DNA of 64,000 nt from Anoplopoma fimbria. Taxonomy: Eukaryota; Chordata; Actinopteri; Perciformes; Anoplopomatidae. Numbering within the stretch: position 1 is the stretch's first letter; each line of letters starts with the position of its first letter. Below, in pieces: positions 52,781 through 64,000 of the stretch. The notes beneath the pieces were generated by a model. That model was not told the DNA's origin. It saw only the letters and a program-made list of their open reading frames with translations, and searched no databases. The DNA is taken from contig NC_072462.1 in the NCBI RefSeq assembly GCF_027596085.1, positions 18,650,421-18,714,420 of the forward strand, in the 5' to 3' direction. The translations under genes were made by a program, and so were the position numbers.

Positions 52781-52854
52781 GCTCCTGAACATTACTCTGT
52801 CTCCTGGTCGTACTGCACTTGGGTCCACACACCACCCGTTACAGTGCCTTTACC

Positions 52855-53032
52855 TTTTGACAGACACGAGGATAGTTGTTTTCCCCCTATTTCCAGTCTT
52901 CATGCTAAGCTAAACCAACCGTTACGTGTCTCTAACTATGTTTTCTTCCCATGCCGTCTGGAAGCAGTCTCAATCTTACTACAGATATGAGAGCGGTATT
53001 TATCTGCTCGTCTAACTCTTGGCAATAAAGTT
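52855..53032. repeat. dispersed fish repeat fragment next to the LTR
   Basis: The segment reads TTTGACAGACACGAGGATAG, TTCCCCCTATTTCCAGTCTT, CATGCTAAGCTAA and, near its end, GTATTTATCTGCTCGTCTAA followed by CTCTTGGCAATAAAGTTAA. I recognise this order from a common teleost repeat. The same family recurs near 61275-61545. As the LTR is flanked by a perfect target duplication, this piece may have been there before the LTR inserted. Confidence 0.6.
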
Positions 53033-56000
53033 AAAATGTACTATATATGCAACTCAATTGAAAGACAATAGTTGACACCAAAAAAAAGCAACTTTGCTCT
53101 ATGTTCGTGTACAAATCTATGGCAATAAATTATGTCACAAATTAGCTTTACAGTCAAAGTGAAGACAGATTTTTTTTTTTTTTTTATGTGCTAAACTAGA
53201 CATGTTGACAATCTTTTTTGGTAATGGTAAAGTAAAGTGTTTAACAAAAATATATTATATATTTATAATTATCATCATCATGTTTTTTGTTTTTTAAATC
53301 CTGAAAATGGCCTGTGAAATATTAAGTCAACTACCCTTCAGAGGTGTTGCTGATAAGTATCTGAAGTGATGAGCTGTATCTCAAGAGAAACCTTTGCCTT
53401 ACCTAATATATTCTATCCTCGCTCATTTTTGCCTCAAAGAAAGCACAGAGGGTATTTTTCTAGATTTATGAGGGAAAAACAACTTCTTCGGGACGCTGCT
53501 TAAATATTGCCCGTGTGCTATGCTTTACGGAATCTAAGAACTGACATTTTGAAGGTCTGGCCCATCAGAAGGGTCCATTTATCTTTCCAAAAGCATCATA
53601 TGATATTGCAGGGGCGACTGCTCTCTATCTGCAGTCAGGTGCTCTAATAATGGAAGCCTGTTGAAAAGGAAGCTTTTATATATGCAATCTTTCAAAGTCT
53701 TTACAACAAATAATAGGCCGTTAAATTTGAGTGATTGCTTGTTTGTATAGCGTGACCTCAGACACTATTCTCTTTCTAAACTCTAGACACTTAACCTTTT
53801 AGTCAATTTGTTATGTAACAGAATGACTCAAATGGCATATTTTAACATAAATCTGCACACAATATCCATTACATAATAGCTATTTTGAGTTCATTGTATT
53901 TATTTATTTATTTATTTTTAAAAGGGCCGCATGTAGCTAAATAAAGTCACAGTTTACGATGCATTTCAGAGCTAAAACGTGTCTGTGTAAGAGCAGGGAA
54001 ATGTTTAAGGACATCTGACTTGAGGTGAGATCATCTTAAACAAAGATAATGAAGAAATTGCTATAGCGTAACATGTTGAATCACAGTGGACTTCATTATT
54101 GTAATAATCACAAGTGTGTGTGTGTGTGTGTGTGTGTGAAAATTGTGGAACCACCAGAACTGTTGCTGTTGCTGGCTGTCTGCCACAGAAAAGACAAGAA
54201 GGCCGCCGGTCAAAGAACAAATCGAGACCCCAATGACCACGCTAAGAGGGCATCTGGGCCGGGCACTGCGCCAATCAAGAAATCGTGGTAGGGTTGCAAG
54301 ATTTTGAACACTCAGTGGCACATGACAGCACAATTGAGATTTGTAAGGCACTTTAGGACTTGGAGCATGTGGGACATTATTTCTGGCTTGAGTGCCAAGG
54401 TCTACATCTGGGGTATGTCTGGGACCATGCAAACCTTAATTGCACACTCTATTTTGGAAAAATGGAGAAACCAGAGTCCCTCGAACAGAGAGGAAAACCT
54501 TCTCTGAAATTTAAATTGAAAGTTCTACAACAATGCTGTAGTAGCTTAGGGACAGGACTCTGAATGCTCTGAAGCCCGGCTTTATAAAGCTCCATAGCCA
54601 CAAAATATGGAATAAGGTGAAAGGATCTGAATATTTTCAAAGGAAGCTGTGGATGTGGTTGATGCCATTGAACCACTGAATCCACAAAGCAGTGTTTCTA
54701 GGCTCCAGGACGATTTCAGCAACATTTGGCTGAAAGTGCCAAAAATATACTTCTTTGCTTTTAATTTATTCCAACAAGCAGCCTGAAACAAACACTCACA
54801 TCTATTAGACACAAACACATAGCAAGCAGCATTTATAAGCTGAACTTGGGGGGGTTTGAATAAAGATCGGAAGGAGAATAACATTATTTATTTATCCAGC
54901 CAAATGGAAATTCAAAATGAAGAGCTGAGTGGATGGTCAGTGCTCGCACTGTCAATAAAAAAAAAAAAAAAAAGAAATCATGAAGTCTAATCAAATGAGG
55001 TTGGTTGTTTGAGGCTCAACAATACCGTGGCCACTAAAATGATGGATAAACTGCAGAAAGACCGGGAACGGAGCCGTGTGCACTCAAGCAGAACAGAAAC
55101 GCTGCACTCTGTTTATTTGCACTTTGATGATTCCATTAATGTTAATTTAAGGGAGAAATCAAAAGAGGAAATGGAATATTTTGGAAAGCCCAGAGCAGGG
55201 CACATTTATATGAACTGTGATCCTATGAATAAGTGATCAGGGGAAAAGGTTAAGACAGGTTATTTTCGTGTGCATGTGATGAATCTCTAACACCAGACTG
55301 ACAGATTTCTCAACTGACAATGTCTGACGTATCAATAACTGTTCTGTGATTAAGAGCGTGCCTTGTATTTCCAATGAATATGTCTATTACTTTTTCTTAT
55401 CAATAAGTTATTAGGGTCAAGGTGATGATTTATTTTATTCAAGGTTTGGGTCAAAGAGAAAACATTTTTGTACCAACTCTGACAACCTTTGTGAACCCCA
55501 CTGCTGCCAGTGAAATCCATGATGATTTTCTGAGTGTTTTCTATTAAGAAGTAAGCAGTGATATAATGTTTCAATAATGAAATAATACTAATAGTCACTG
55601 GCCACCTCTCAAATAGTAATCAGCTGATCTTCAGGTGGGAGCAGGTTAATATTTTATATTCATGTAAAATGTATTATTTTAATATTCATGAGATCTGTTC
55701 AAGATTTCACTGTGCAATGTTCTTAGTTTCCGAGAATATAGAAAAGCTGAAAAACAAGGGCAGAAATTAATTGGTGTTGTGTGAGCTGGCTAATTGTTTG
55801 CCTTTTTAATAAATACTCAGGAGTACTGCATTTCATTAATGAATGAATTAATTAAAAAATCTGTCACCAATGTTTTAGATGCATTTCTGTTCTTAGTGGG
55901 GCGATGACTGCAACACAGAGACCAGGCTTTTCAGCACGTTTTCTTGACGCGTCATTATATTACAGAACAGTACTATTATCCTTCAAGGATTTCACTCCGC

Positions 56001-56858
56001 CAACATATTTGGACAAGGACACATACAGTGCCAAAGAGCTGGCTGCAGATGTAGTAAAGTCAGAACTTCCCCTTATCAGCATTTGCTAAACTTCCAAAGG
56101 ACATGTCGAGCCTTTAACACAGCCTGCAAAACTGTCAATGCCGAACCATTTGGCATTGTAAACTCCTCCATGTAAGTAATGGGCAATGCCTTATAGGCAC
56201 TCTTAAAAAAACTAAAGTATCTCTATCTCACTCTTTCCTTCCCATTGTCCATTTATTATTTCACTCTCTTGTATCACATTGTCTCCCTTCCACTCTAAAC
56301 AAAATCAATTTAAGGACGTTATTAAGCTATTTGGCAGGTAAAATTTGAATATATGACCAAATCTGCACCTCCTGAACGATCATCTGCCTGGATAAGAGAC
56401 AATGCACTTAATGGAATCAGGTGTTTCAACATGCCATTGTGCAAACCTGGGCTCTTTAGAAAGCTGCAGGCTGGTAATTAAGCTGGATAACTAAATAGCT
56501 ATTAACCCCAGTTTTTACTGTTACTTGCTAATATTAGAGCCTTTAATTGGACTCCTTGGGGTGTTTCCATGGCCTAATTCTGTCTGTAACATAGAAAGAG
56601 AGAAAGCACTTTGGTGTAGGGATTCATGTTCCAAGCTACCATGATAAATTATAAGCAAGCCTTTTAGTGCAGTGATTCTCAAAGTATGGTCTGGGGACCA
56701 TGGGTCTGTGAAAAGTTTTCAGAATCATTTATTTAAATTATCATGATATAAAATGTTGTATTTATTATTATTTTTCACAAAAGGCTCCATAGTTCAAAAA
56801 AGAATATTTACATTTTTAAATCTATAATAATGCAGATATTTCTTTAAAATATTTAATA
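53033..56858. other. intergenic, no gene recognised
   Basis: Contains a poly(T) run at 53170-53185, (TG)n at 54114-54138 and a poly(A) run at 54958-54974. A short Lys/Arg-rich frame at 54140-54291 was considered as an exon and not accepted. Confidence 0.55.
54114..54138. repeat. short (TG)n microsatellite
   Basis: About twelve TG units. Confidence 0.95.
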
Positions 56859-57184
<326 letters not shown>

Positions 57185-57193
57185 ATGTGTTTG

Positions 57194-57305
57194 ACTTTAC
57201 ATTACAGTCATTTAGCAGACACTTTTATCCAAAGCTCAAAGTTCAAAGCTTATATTACATATCATTCACACACTGATGACAGGGCTACCATGCAAGGTGC
57301 ATGGT
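57194..57305. repeat. short copy of the TCATTTAGCAGAC repeat
   Basis: ACATTACAGTCATTTAGCAG followed by ACACTTTTATCCAAAGC repeats the start of the element at 29163. Then come CATTCACACACTGATGACAG and CATGCAAGGTGCATGG, which resemble the end of the repeat at 35811-36000. It directly abuts the AT tract. Confidence 0.7.
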
Positions 57306-59551
57306 CTTGTGTGTTGTTCTTTCTCATAACTATATAAGTGTAAAAAATAAGCTACGTCAAAATGACTCAAACATGCATAAGGGGTCTCCAGTAAATGATC
57401 TATCTTGTAAGGGGTCTTTTGCTGAAAGAAAACGAGAACCTCAGTTTTAGAGGACCATTTATTTAGTTTTTAGCTAATAATAAAAGATTCAAAGGGTTTA
57501 GTTTTTCCATATATGTTTGTTTCCCTGTACCTTAACGATTCTTAGAAGTGTTTGCTCTCATACCAATGTCACCGAGAGAAATTCATACCACTTATTCTTG
57601 TAAAACTAAGCACTAGTGCTTTTCAGGTCAGCAGAACGCCTTTGGTTGTTGAATAGAATGTAACCTTGTAGCACTTAGGCGCTGCCTCACATACAGAGAG
57701 CATGCAAATGAGGGAGGATTGATCTTTTCTTTGAACTGCTCTACTTGCTAAACGCTAGCTGCTGATGTTTTTTTATTGTCTCGCAGGTGAAACACAGCAG
57801 GCCTTCAAAGGCAAGCGATGTTCACTGACAAATACAAATAATGCGAATGACATGGGCGATGGAATAGCGAGATATGTGAAGAGCAGATGAAAGGGGAATA
57901 TTGAGGAGCAGAAGGAGGGCAGTGTGACTAGAACATTGCTTCCATGATGCATTGCTTTGCCGCATCCCCTATGGTGCAGCTGTTTGTTATCTGTCAGAGT
58001 CCCAGCAACGTTGTACTGATGGAAATCAAGCCGTTGTAACTAGCCCTCCCTGTTATTATTAACATTGAAGAATGGAAGCTGAATAGACCACCCATTATGT
58101 AAATAAAGTGATACTGAAAAGAATTGGTGGGAAAGAGGAAGCTGAAATTGGCTGCAAGGTATCAAAAGGTTACAGAGGAATGTTGCATTTAGGATACGGT
58201 AATTGGGAAAAGGGAAAGAAGAATATTGTTAAAAAATTTGACATATAAAGCAACAAGTTATTTAATGCACTTCATGGCAAGTAGGACCTTCCTTGCTCCT
58301 AGTTGTTAAATGTTAAAGAGAACAACACCATTTTTAAAAGTTCAAGGAAAGTCCTTTACTTAAATATTATCCTTTATTCTTTTTGTTTTTTATTTTTTAT
58401 TTTTTTTGTTCATTTTTATCGTATTGATTGGTTTTACGGTGTTACATATTCAACTGTTGTATCAGGGTTTAACTCTTACCTCAGTTTGTCTTGATTTGTT
58501 GGGCCTCATTGTTGAGCTTTTTGTTGTTTTATGACTGTTTTTAAAGCTGCTATATAGATAAAGTTCTTCTTCTTATTATTAATATTTATTTGTGTGGGCA
58601 CTGATATCACAGAACCTCGGGCACGAGTACCAATCAGAACTACACTAGACTCTGATTAGCACGGGATATGAGAGATGCATATCTATATACAACCTCTTGA
58701 CCTCGCTCTTTTTAAGTATGCCATTCCTGCTGGCGCTCATTAAGACTCAAGGTAAAAGAGAGGAAGGAGATGGTAGATGTTGAAACTCCGACATTCATCT
58801 TTTTTACAGCAGCAATGTCTGCATGCAGCAGCCCTCTCTCAGCCAAGATGTCAGATATCATTACACTGCGCTGCAACTGGGCTGCAGCCACACATCTAAT
58901 CAGGCATGTAATCATACTATTGCTACTAACAACAAATGGAAATGCGTCCTGTGATCAATAGGAATGTCATGAAAGCAGAATAATGTAGGCACGCACTTTA
59001 ACATTAGTTCTATGACCGCCCTGTTACAGGCCTCTTAAAGCTTGAATAAGGTGGCCATGAAGTGCAAACTAAAACGGCAAAACAGAAAACACTACAGCAA
59101 TTTGCAAAACACAGCAGCAAAAGATAAAAGACAACAGGATTTAGTGAGACTCAATTTGGAGTTGGTAGATATTTATTAAAAAATGGTTTCTCGCCAGCTG
59201 GATTCTCGCAATATCACAAGATTGTGCGAGAATCACAGGATCACATGAGGTTAGCGTAAACGTTGCAATAACATCTGTTATATAAGAACTGGTGGCTATC
59301 CATTGAAAGTAGAGCCAAAAACGTCTTTAAAGGCTTTTCCTCGATGGAAAACAAGATTTCGCTTTTGTCCCGACTGGCTTCGGCAATAGCTTGATTGACA
59401 GATGGTTCATTCAATCATCTGCCAAGTATATTTTTTTAAATTCCTTTCCAAACAGTTTCCAATGATGGCTTTTCAGATGGTTCAGTTTTAAAAAAAACAT
59501 CTATTCGCTCTGGTAGGCCCTACTATGCTGTGAGCGTGAGGGTAGATATCG
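57306..59551. other. intergenic, possible conserved block at 57.9-58.1 kb
   Basis: No exon was recognised. The block at about 57890-58130 is non-repetitive and of balanced composition. The part at 59040-59330 (GCAAAACACAGCAGCAAAAG and inverted GTGCGAGAATC / GATTCTCGCA sequences) looks like a fish repeat that I cannot bound. Confidence 0.45.
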
Positions 59552-59563
59552 TCAATATTATAT

Positions 59564-60481
59564 CCATCCATCCATTTCCTTCTGCTTATCCGGGGCCGGG
59601 TCGCGGGGGCAGCAAGCTAAGGAGGGTCCTCCAGACGTCCTTCTCCCCAGCAACACTTTCCAGCTCCTCCTGGGGAACCCCGAGGCGTTCCCAGGCCAGA
59701 CGAGATATATAATCTCTCCAGCGTGTTCTGGGTCTACCCCGGGGCCTCTTACCAGTTGGACGTGCCTGGAAAACCTCTAAAGGGAGGCGTCCAGGAGGCA
59801 TCCTGATCAGATGCCCGAGCCACCTCAGCTGGCCCCTTTCGACGCGAAGGAGCAGCGGCTCTACTCCGAGCTCCCTCCGGATGTCTGAGCTCCTCACCCT
59901 ATCTCTAAGGCTGAGCCCAGCCACCCTACGAAGGAAGCTCATTTCGGCCGCTTGTATTCGCGATCTCATTCTTTCGGTCACTACCCAAAGCTCATGACCA
60001 TAGGTGAGGGTTGGAACGTAGATGGACTGGTAAATCGAGAGCTTTGCCTTACGGCTCAGCTCCTTCTTCACCAAAACGGTCCGGTACAACGCCCGCATCA
60101 CTGCTGACGCTGCACCGAACCGCCTGTCCATCTCCCGCTCCATTTTACCCTCACTCGTGAATAAGATCCCGAGATACTTGAACTCCCTCGCTTGGGGCAG
60201 TGACTCACTCCCAACCCAGAGGGTGCAATCCACCGTTTTCCGGAAGAGAACCATGGCCTCAGACTTGGAGGTACTGACTCTCATCCCGACCGCTTCACAC
60301 TCGGCTGTGAACCGCCCCAGTGCGTGCTGAAGGTCACGTTCTGAAGAAGCCAACAGAACCACATCATCTGCAAAAAGCAGGGATGCGATTCTGAGGTCCC
60401 CAAACCGGAAACTCTCCTCCCTCCGGCTGCGCCTTGAAATCCTGTCCATGAAAATCACAAACAGGATTGGTGACAAATAAA
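59564..60481 (-). mobile_element. 5'-truncated non-LTR retrotransposon (Rex1/CR1-L2-like LINE) with 12-bp target duplication
   Basis: The insertion is flanked by TCAATATTATAT on both sides (59552-59563 and 60482-60493). On the minus strand the element starts within the reverse transcriptase and ends with a short (GGAT)n-type tail, the usual structure of a 5'-truncated LINE insertion by target-primed reverse transcription. The 918-bp body carries an open frame through its coding part. I place it with Rex1/CR1-L2-type fish LINEs from the sequence of its 3' end and the frame. The exact clade name is by memory and could be wrong. Confidence 0.92.
59586..60481 (-). CDS. LINE reverse transcriptase, C-terminal part (open, 5' truncated)
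   Basis: The open frame runs through the truncated element to a stop at its 3' end, 299 codons if counted from just inside the flank. The first residues there come from the target site and not the element. It starts at LSPILFVIFMDRISRRS. It contains the RT active-site box FADDVVLLASS (Asp-Asp present), then STSKSEAMVL and EFKYLGILFTSEGKMEREMD (thumb region). The C-terminal part follows with YGHELWVVTERMRSRIQAAE, GHLIRMPPGRLP, RPRGRPRTRWRDYISRLAWE and LLPPRPGPG. The N-terminal RT blocks and the endonuclease are missing, so it cannot be functional alone. The absence of stops suggests a recent copy. Confidence 0.9.
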
Positions 60482-60493
60482 TCAATATTATAT

Positions 60494-61264
60494 GTCTTTT
60501 TAAAGTCCAGAATTTTATGTATAATTAATGAATAATGCAAGATGAAAACACATTTCACTTTAGACTGTCTGAGCAATTTAAAATGCTTTTTGTGTAACCT
60601 TTGTCAGATGCATCTTTTTCTCCTAATGTTTTCTGACTTTATATAGAAGCAAATTACAGCTCATTAATTATGCTTCTCTCTGTAGAATTGTTTACGCGGC
60701 AGTGAGTATTATGGTTAAATACGTTACACACCTGAAGGACTATTGCTTGTAGTGCCACTGTGGGGAAACTGGAGGAGAATTGATAATGTTTCAGTGATGA
60801 ATGATAGTGCCAGCACACCTGCGGATCCTGTTAAGGAGCGAGCAGAGTGCTGTTGATCTAAATCATTGATGGCCCTCACTGATGGCTCAGGCTGTGGTCC
60901 TACCGACAAGAGCAGGTTCTTAACACAGAGCACGTTTTCTATTAGAGCAGCCACTGTAACAAGGTGGGAGCAGGTGTGGGGATCTTTTCGCTGCTTTGAC
61001 CGCTGTAACACTGACAGTAACAGGCACCATCTTTAGAAGGAGAGAAATTGTGCAGTGGATTCAAGCGTTTTTTATCTCAGAAACACACCTCACATATTTG
61101 CTCATTTCTAATGTTTTAAGGCTGAATGATGATTTGTCTTTCTACTTTTGTAATCTCACATATCTTGAAGTTCTTCTTTGAAGTGTAGTTTATGTGTCAG
61201 TAGACTATATTCATTTTTTTTATGGAAGTGGGAGGAATGTGACAATCTAGGAAAATATGATTTT
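60494..61264. other. intergenic, nothing assigned
   Basis: No gene was recognised. About 60720-61010 is non-repetitive and of balanced composition, a candidate conserved element only. Confidence 0.45.
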
Positions 61265-61274
61265 GACTTTTTTT

Positions 61275-61545
61275 GCAGACTCTCATATCCATCTGTTAAA
61301 TATGAAGCTGGAGCTAGAAGACTGTAAGCCCAGACTGGAAATAAGGTGAAAAAGCCAGCCTGGTTCTGTCCAAAGCTCACAAAATCCACCTGCTAGCACA
61401 TACGTTTGTTTGATCTGTACAAAAGTGTGAAAATGACAAATTGCAGTTTTATTTGGGACTGTTTTCCTAACTATTTCTTCAGAACCATTTCTTCTCATCT
61501 AACTCTGGGCAAAATAGTGAATAAGAGAATGTCTTACAATGTTGA
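61275..61545. repeat. dispersed fish repeat fragments, two parts in opposite orientation
   Basis: At about 61300-61400, ATGAAGCTGGAGCTAGAAGA, GACTGGAAATAAGGTG and GCCAGCCTGGTTCTGTCC match the reverse complement of the start of the repeat at 52855. At 61490-61530, TTCTCATCTAACTCTGGGCA and AAATAGTGAATAAG match its end in the forward direction. The two parts therefore face each other, as remains of two insertions or of an inversion. Confidence 0.6.
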
Positions 61546-64000
61546 ACAATTTCTTTCATTTATTTTAGCTCCGAAAATTGAATTTTACAAAGGAATTTCT
61601 AGAATAACTAACTACTGCTTCAAACTTTATTTTTGGCTTCAACTTGGACTGTCCTTTATTTTTTTAACAGGAGCTGCTTTTAATGAAAGTGTCTTTGTTT
61701 TAGGTTAATGAGAAAATCCAACAGGTTCGCCCCTTATAAAATATAACATAAACGTTATTGATCCCACAAGGGGAGATTTTAAATATGACCCTCGTGTAGG
61801 ACTCATTTACCCTGGTGTTCGCAGGGGACAAGGATATATAAATACTCAAACTGATGATGTAACAATAAGGAAAATGCTTTATTATTATGACAATAATGGA
61901 TGGAGAGCAGCTACAGCAGTTCAGTGTGGCTAAAATCTTTTTGTGGAAACACGCATACTGTCAACACACACTCTCATCACTAAAACACATGTAAAACAAT
62001 TTCATGGTGGCACAGAGAGAGGCTTTTAAAATGGGGCCCTTATCGTAAGAGGATTGCAGCACTCTGGCACTGCTTCACTCGTTCTGTCTGTATAGAGCAA
62101 TCTCTTGGACAACAGAAACAAGCACTGACTACAGTAAATCATACAAATACATAACAGATTTTAGAAGATGCAACAATAGCCTTGATCAATAGACATTGCT
62201 TTGGTCTTTCGCCATGTATTTATCACTTATCTGTTGCTATCATTGATGCAGAAGCACTTTAACTCAATGTAAAAAGTCAAATCCAACAGATGCTTCATTA
62301 TCATTTATCAAAACTGAATTTATTTCAACCCATGATAGACCAGTGACCTCTCCAGGCTGTTTCTATGCATTCTACGCAGGATGAATAGATGGAGGATTTA
62401 TTTCTTTTTTCTAATGCCCTGTTCACCTTATGTAGAGGAATTCTAGTTTTTGTTCTGTGCTGCTGCACCACATTGAATATGAAACAAGCCTTAGGATTTG
62501 CTCAGAAATGTGACCAAAATGCAGTCTTTTGAAAAAATAAAAGTGGAAAAAGAGTTGACTTGGTTTCTGAGAATCAGTGCGGGAGGAGACTTTTAATAAA
62601 TCATGTCTCCATTTGCATAAATGTATAAAATAAACATCAAAATTATTGCTAATTTGCGGGGAACCATCATGACACTCATATGTGACTGACTTGTGTTTTA
62701 CATCATGGGATCTAAAGTAAGCATGTAGTTGATTGTGGAGCGTCAAACATGGTGAATGATATGGCCTAAAGGAAGAGAGAACTCTATCATGTTGTATGCA
62801 TGTGGCTTATATTGTATTGTGCTGTATTAAGAGTAGTAAACATAATGTTAACTTACTTGTTTCTTAGATGGGAACACAGACAAATTAGTTTTATTCTAAG
62901 GTGGGACAAGCTAAGTGTAAGTCAGTTGCAGCTTTATCTGCCAAATCATAAACTACTGTATGTTGTCATTAGAAAAAATACACAATGTTGAGGCCAAACC
63001 CATCAGGACCTCCCTATGACCTGCTGCACAATCACCTGTAAAGAGATGCTTCAGAGCTCACAAAGTATGGGTTAGGACATGCTGTTAGTTTAAAAACACT
63101 GACAAATGGAGACACCTTTCAGGAAACCTGCCCTGTGTGGTCAAAGATGTTTTGCAGTCATGTTGAGTTCTATGAACGTCCCCTAGCTGTGCTTTTAGTT
63201 ACATTTGTGATACAGACTTCTTATCAGAGGTGTTAAAAGCTATGCAACTGTTGCATTTACAGTATTATTCTCCCAACATGATCTGCCAATAAATTCCTTT
63301 CATTTCTCAAAGGGGTAATAGAGCATTTACAGAGAGCCTCTAATCTTTGGAACAGTCTGCATATCTTATCCAACTCTGAGATCTTTAATCCAAATCCAGT
63401 TTTAATTTTTAAATCCTTGTTGAATACCGTCTATTGGGACAACAGGTGGTACAAGGGTAAAGTTCCCATTCATCGTGGTTTTGGTCATGCGCGGTAAGCA
63501 GGTGCTGGTTTGAATTCCTATAACTTCAGTGACTCCTCAAAGTGGTTGGTCATGGTACTGAATGACCTTCCTTGATAAATATGCCTTTGGCCTGATATCA
63601 GCTTTGTTTGTTCACTGACTCAGTTTTTTTTGATGCTCCTTTATTGAATGATTTATTTCATCACCATGATAATAATAATAATCATGATTAATAATATCAG
63701 AAACACTATTTGCACGAGAAAGTTAATTAAAATAAACAAGCTTTGCACACAGCATTCTTTAATTGTATATAGAAAATATATATATAAATAAAGTTGCTAT
63801 AAATTTGATGATGCAAAAAGTTTCAAAGAATACGCATTAAATATGACAAAAAAATTGTATTCAAGACTTTAGCCCAATTAAACGTGGAACACACACACAC
63901 ACAAAGTAGATAAGACAAAGATATTAACGAATGTTATGCTGTTTTTTTTACACCGCAATGTTAACTTGACTAATGGGAAAGCCCATTAAGTAGAGCTGAC
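61546..64000. other. intergenic, no gene recognised
   Basis: A short segment at about 61757-61783 (TATTGATCCCACAAGGGGAG) resembles the 3' end of a fish LINE. A short (AC)n lies at 63890-63904 and AT-rich DNA fills 63650-63860. No exon was seen. Confidence 0.5.

Larger units (their letters stand above)
52287..52843 (+). mobile_element. solo LTR, 557 bp, with 5-bp target duplication
   Basis: The segment begins TGTCACAG and ends CCGTTACA, so it has TG...CA termini within a short TGT...ACA inverted repeat. It is flanked by GTGCC on both sides (52282-52286 and 52844-52848). Inside, in LTR order, are a CT-rich U3, a TATA-like TATTTAAA at 52481-52488 and AATAAA at 52775-52780 close to the 3' end, then a short U5. 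There is no internal region or second LTR nearby, so this is a solo LTR left by recombination between the two LTRs. The 5-bp duplication fits Ty3/gypsy, Copia, BEL or some endogenous retroviruses. I lean to Ty3/gypsy. Open frames inside are not genes. Confidence 0.9.

Noticed and set aside
52282..52990. Frames of 113 and 152 codons with Pro/Ser-rich sequence
   Set aside because: They lie on the solo LTR and its flank. C/T-rich LTR sequence has few stop codons.
54140..54291. Short frame with LLLLLAVCHRKDKKA, considered as a transmembrane/cytoplasmic exon
   Set aside because: It is followed by a stop without a donor, the Leu run comes from a CTG/TTG repeat, and no family was recognised.

Overview
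The window looks like nuclear DNA from a bony fish (teleost). It is AT-rich, intron-dominated and full of microsatellites, and it carries repeat families that I recognise as teleost-wide. These include a LINE whose 3' end has an ATCC-type tail, a CCCTATTATGC foldback element flanked by TTAA, and the dispersed segment with TCATTTAGCAGACGC. No bacterial operon, CRISPR array, tRNA or rRNA was recognised.

Region 1 (1-23,040) holds the only gene I can name: the 3' part of sfswap (SFRS8, vertebrate homologue of Drosophila suppressor-of-white-apricot) on the + strand. Six coding exons (1700-1896, 8036-8571, 10068-10199, 10591-10731, 16922-16994, 22281-22346) join in a single open frame with GT/AG at every boundary. 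They give 380 complete C-terminal residues and a stop codon. They encode the conserved basic helical segment, an unusually long Arg-Asp/Arg-Glu tract, the Lys/RS-rich region and the conserved C-terminal peptide. The SURP modules and N-terminal exons lie upstream of the window. A 3' UTR follows, with candidate poly(A) signals at 22649 and 23015. The introns hold microsatellites, a broken LINE reverse-transcriptase fragment (17975-18475, minus), and weak BED/hAT-like and THAP-like transposase remnants.

Region 2 (23,041-64,000) is about 41 kb in which I could not support any host protein-coding exon. It is a gene-poor intergenic stretch with dated-looking insertions. These are a solo LTR with a perfect 5-bp target duplication (52287-52843), a second probable degenerate LTR (25775-26088) and a piggyBac-like MITE flanked by TTAA (37382-37781). 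Three pieces of one LINE family are also present: 3' fragments on the minus strand at 37797-38424 and 59564-60481, and a degenerate endonuclease-side piece on the plus strand at 47820-49015. The LINE at 59564-60481 has a 12-bp target duplication and a 299-codon open frame, so it looks recent. Long simple repeats sit at 30663-30793 (TG) and 56859-57184 (AT). Low-repeat, balanced-composition stretches (for example 31.3-31.8, 39.4-40.2, 44.0-44.6, 57.9-58.1 and 60.7-61.0 kb) could be conserved regulatory DNA, but that needs an alignment.

I found no convincing undescribed multi-gene system. The most informative signals are the lineage-expanded RD/RE tract of sfswap, a (CT)n microsatellite that doubles as a splice-acceptor polypyrimidine tract, the precisely bounded retroelement insertions, and a perfect 17-bp inverted repeat at 34330-34375.
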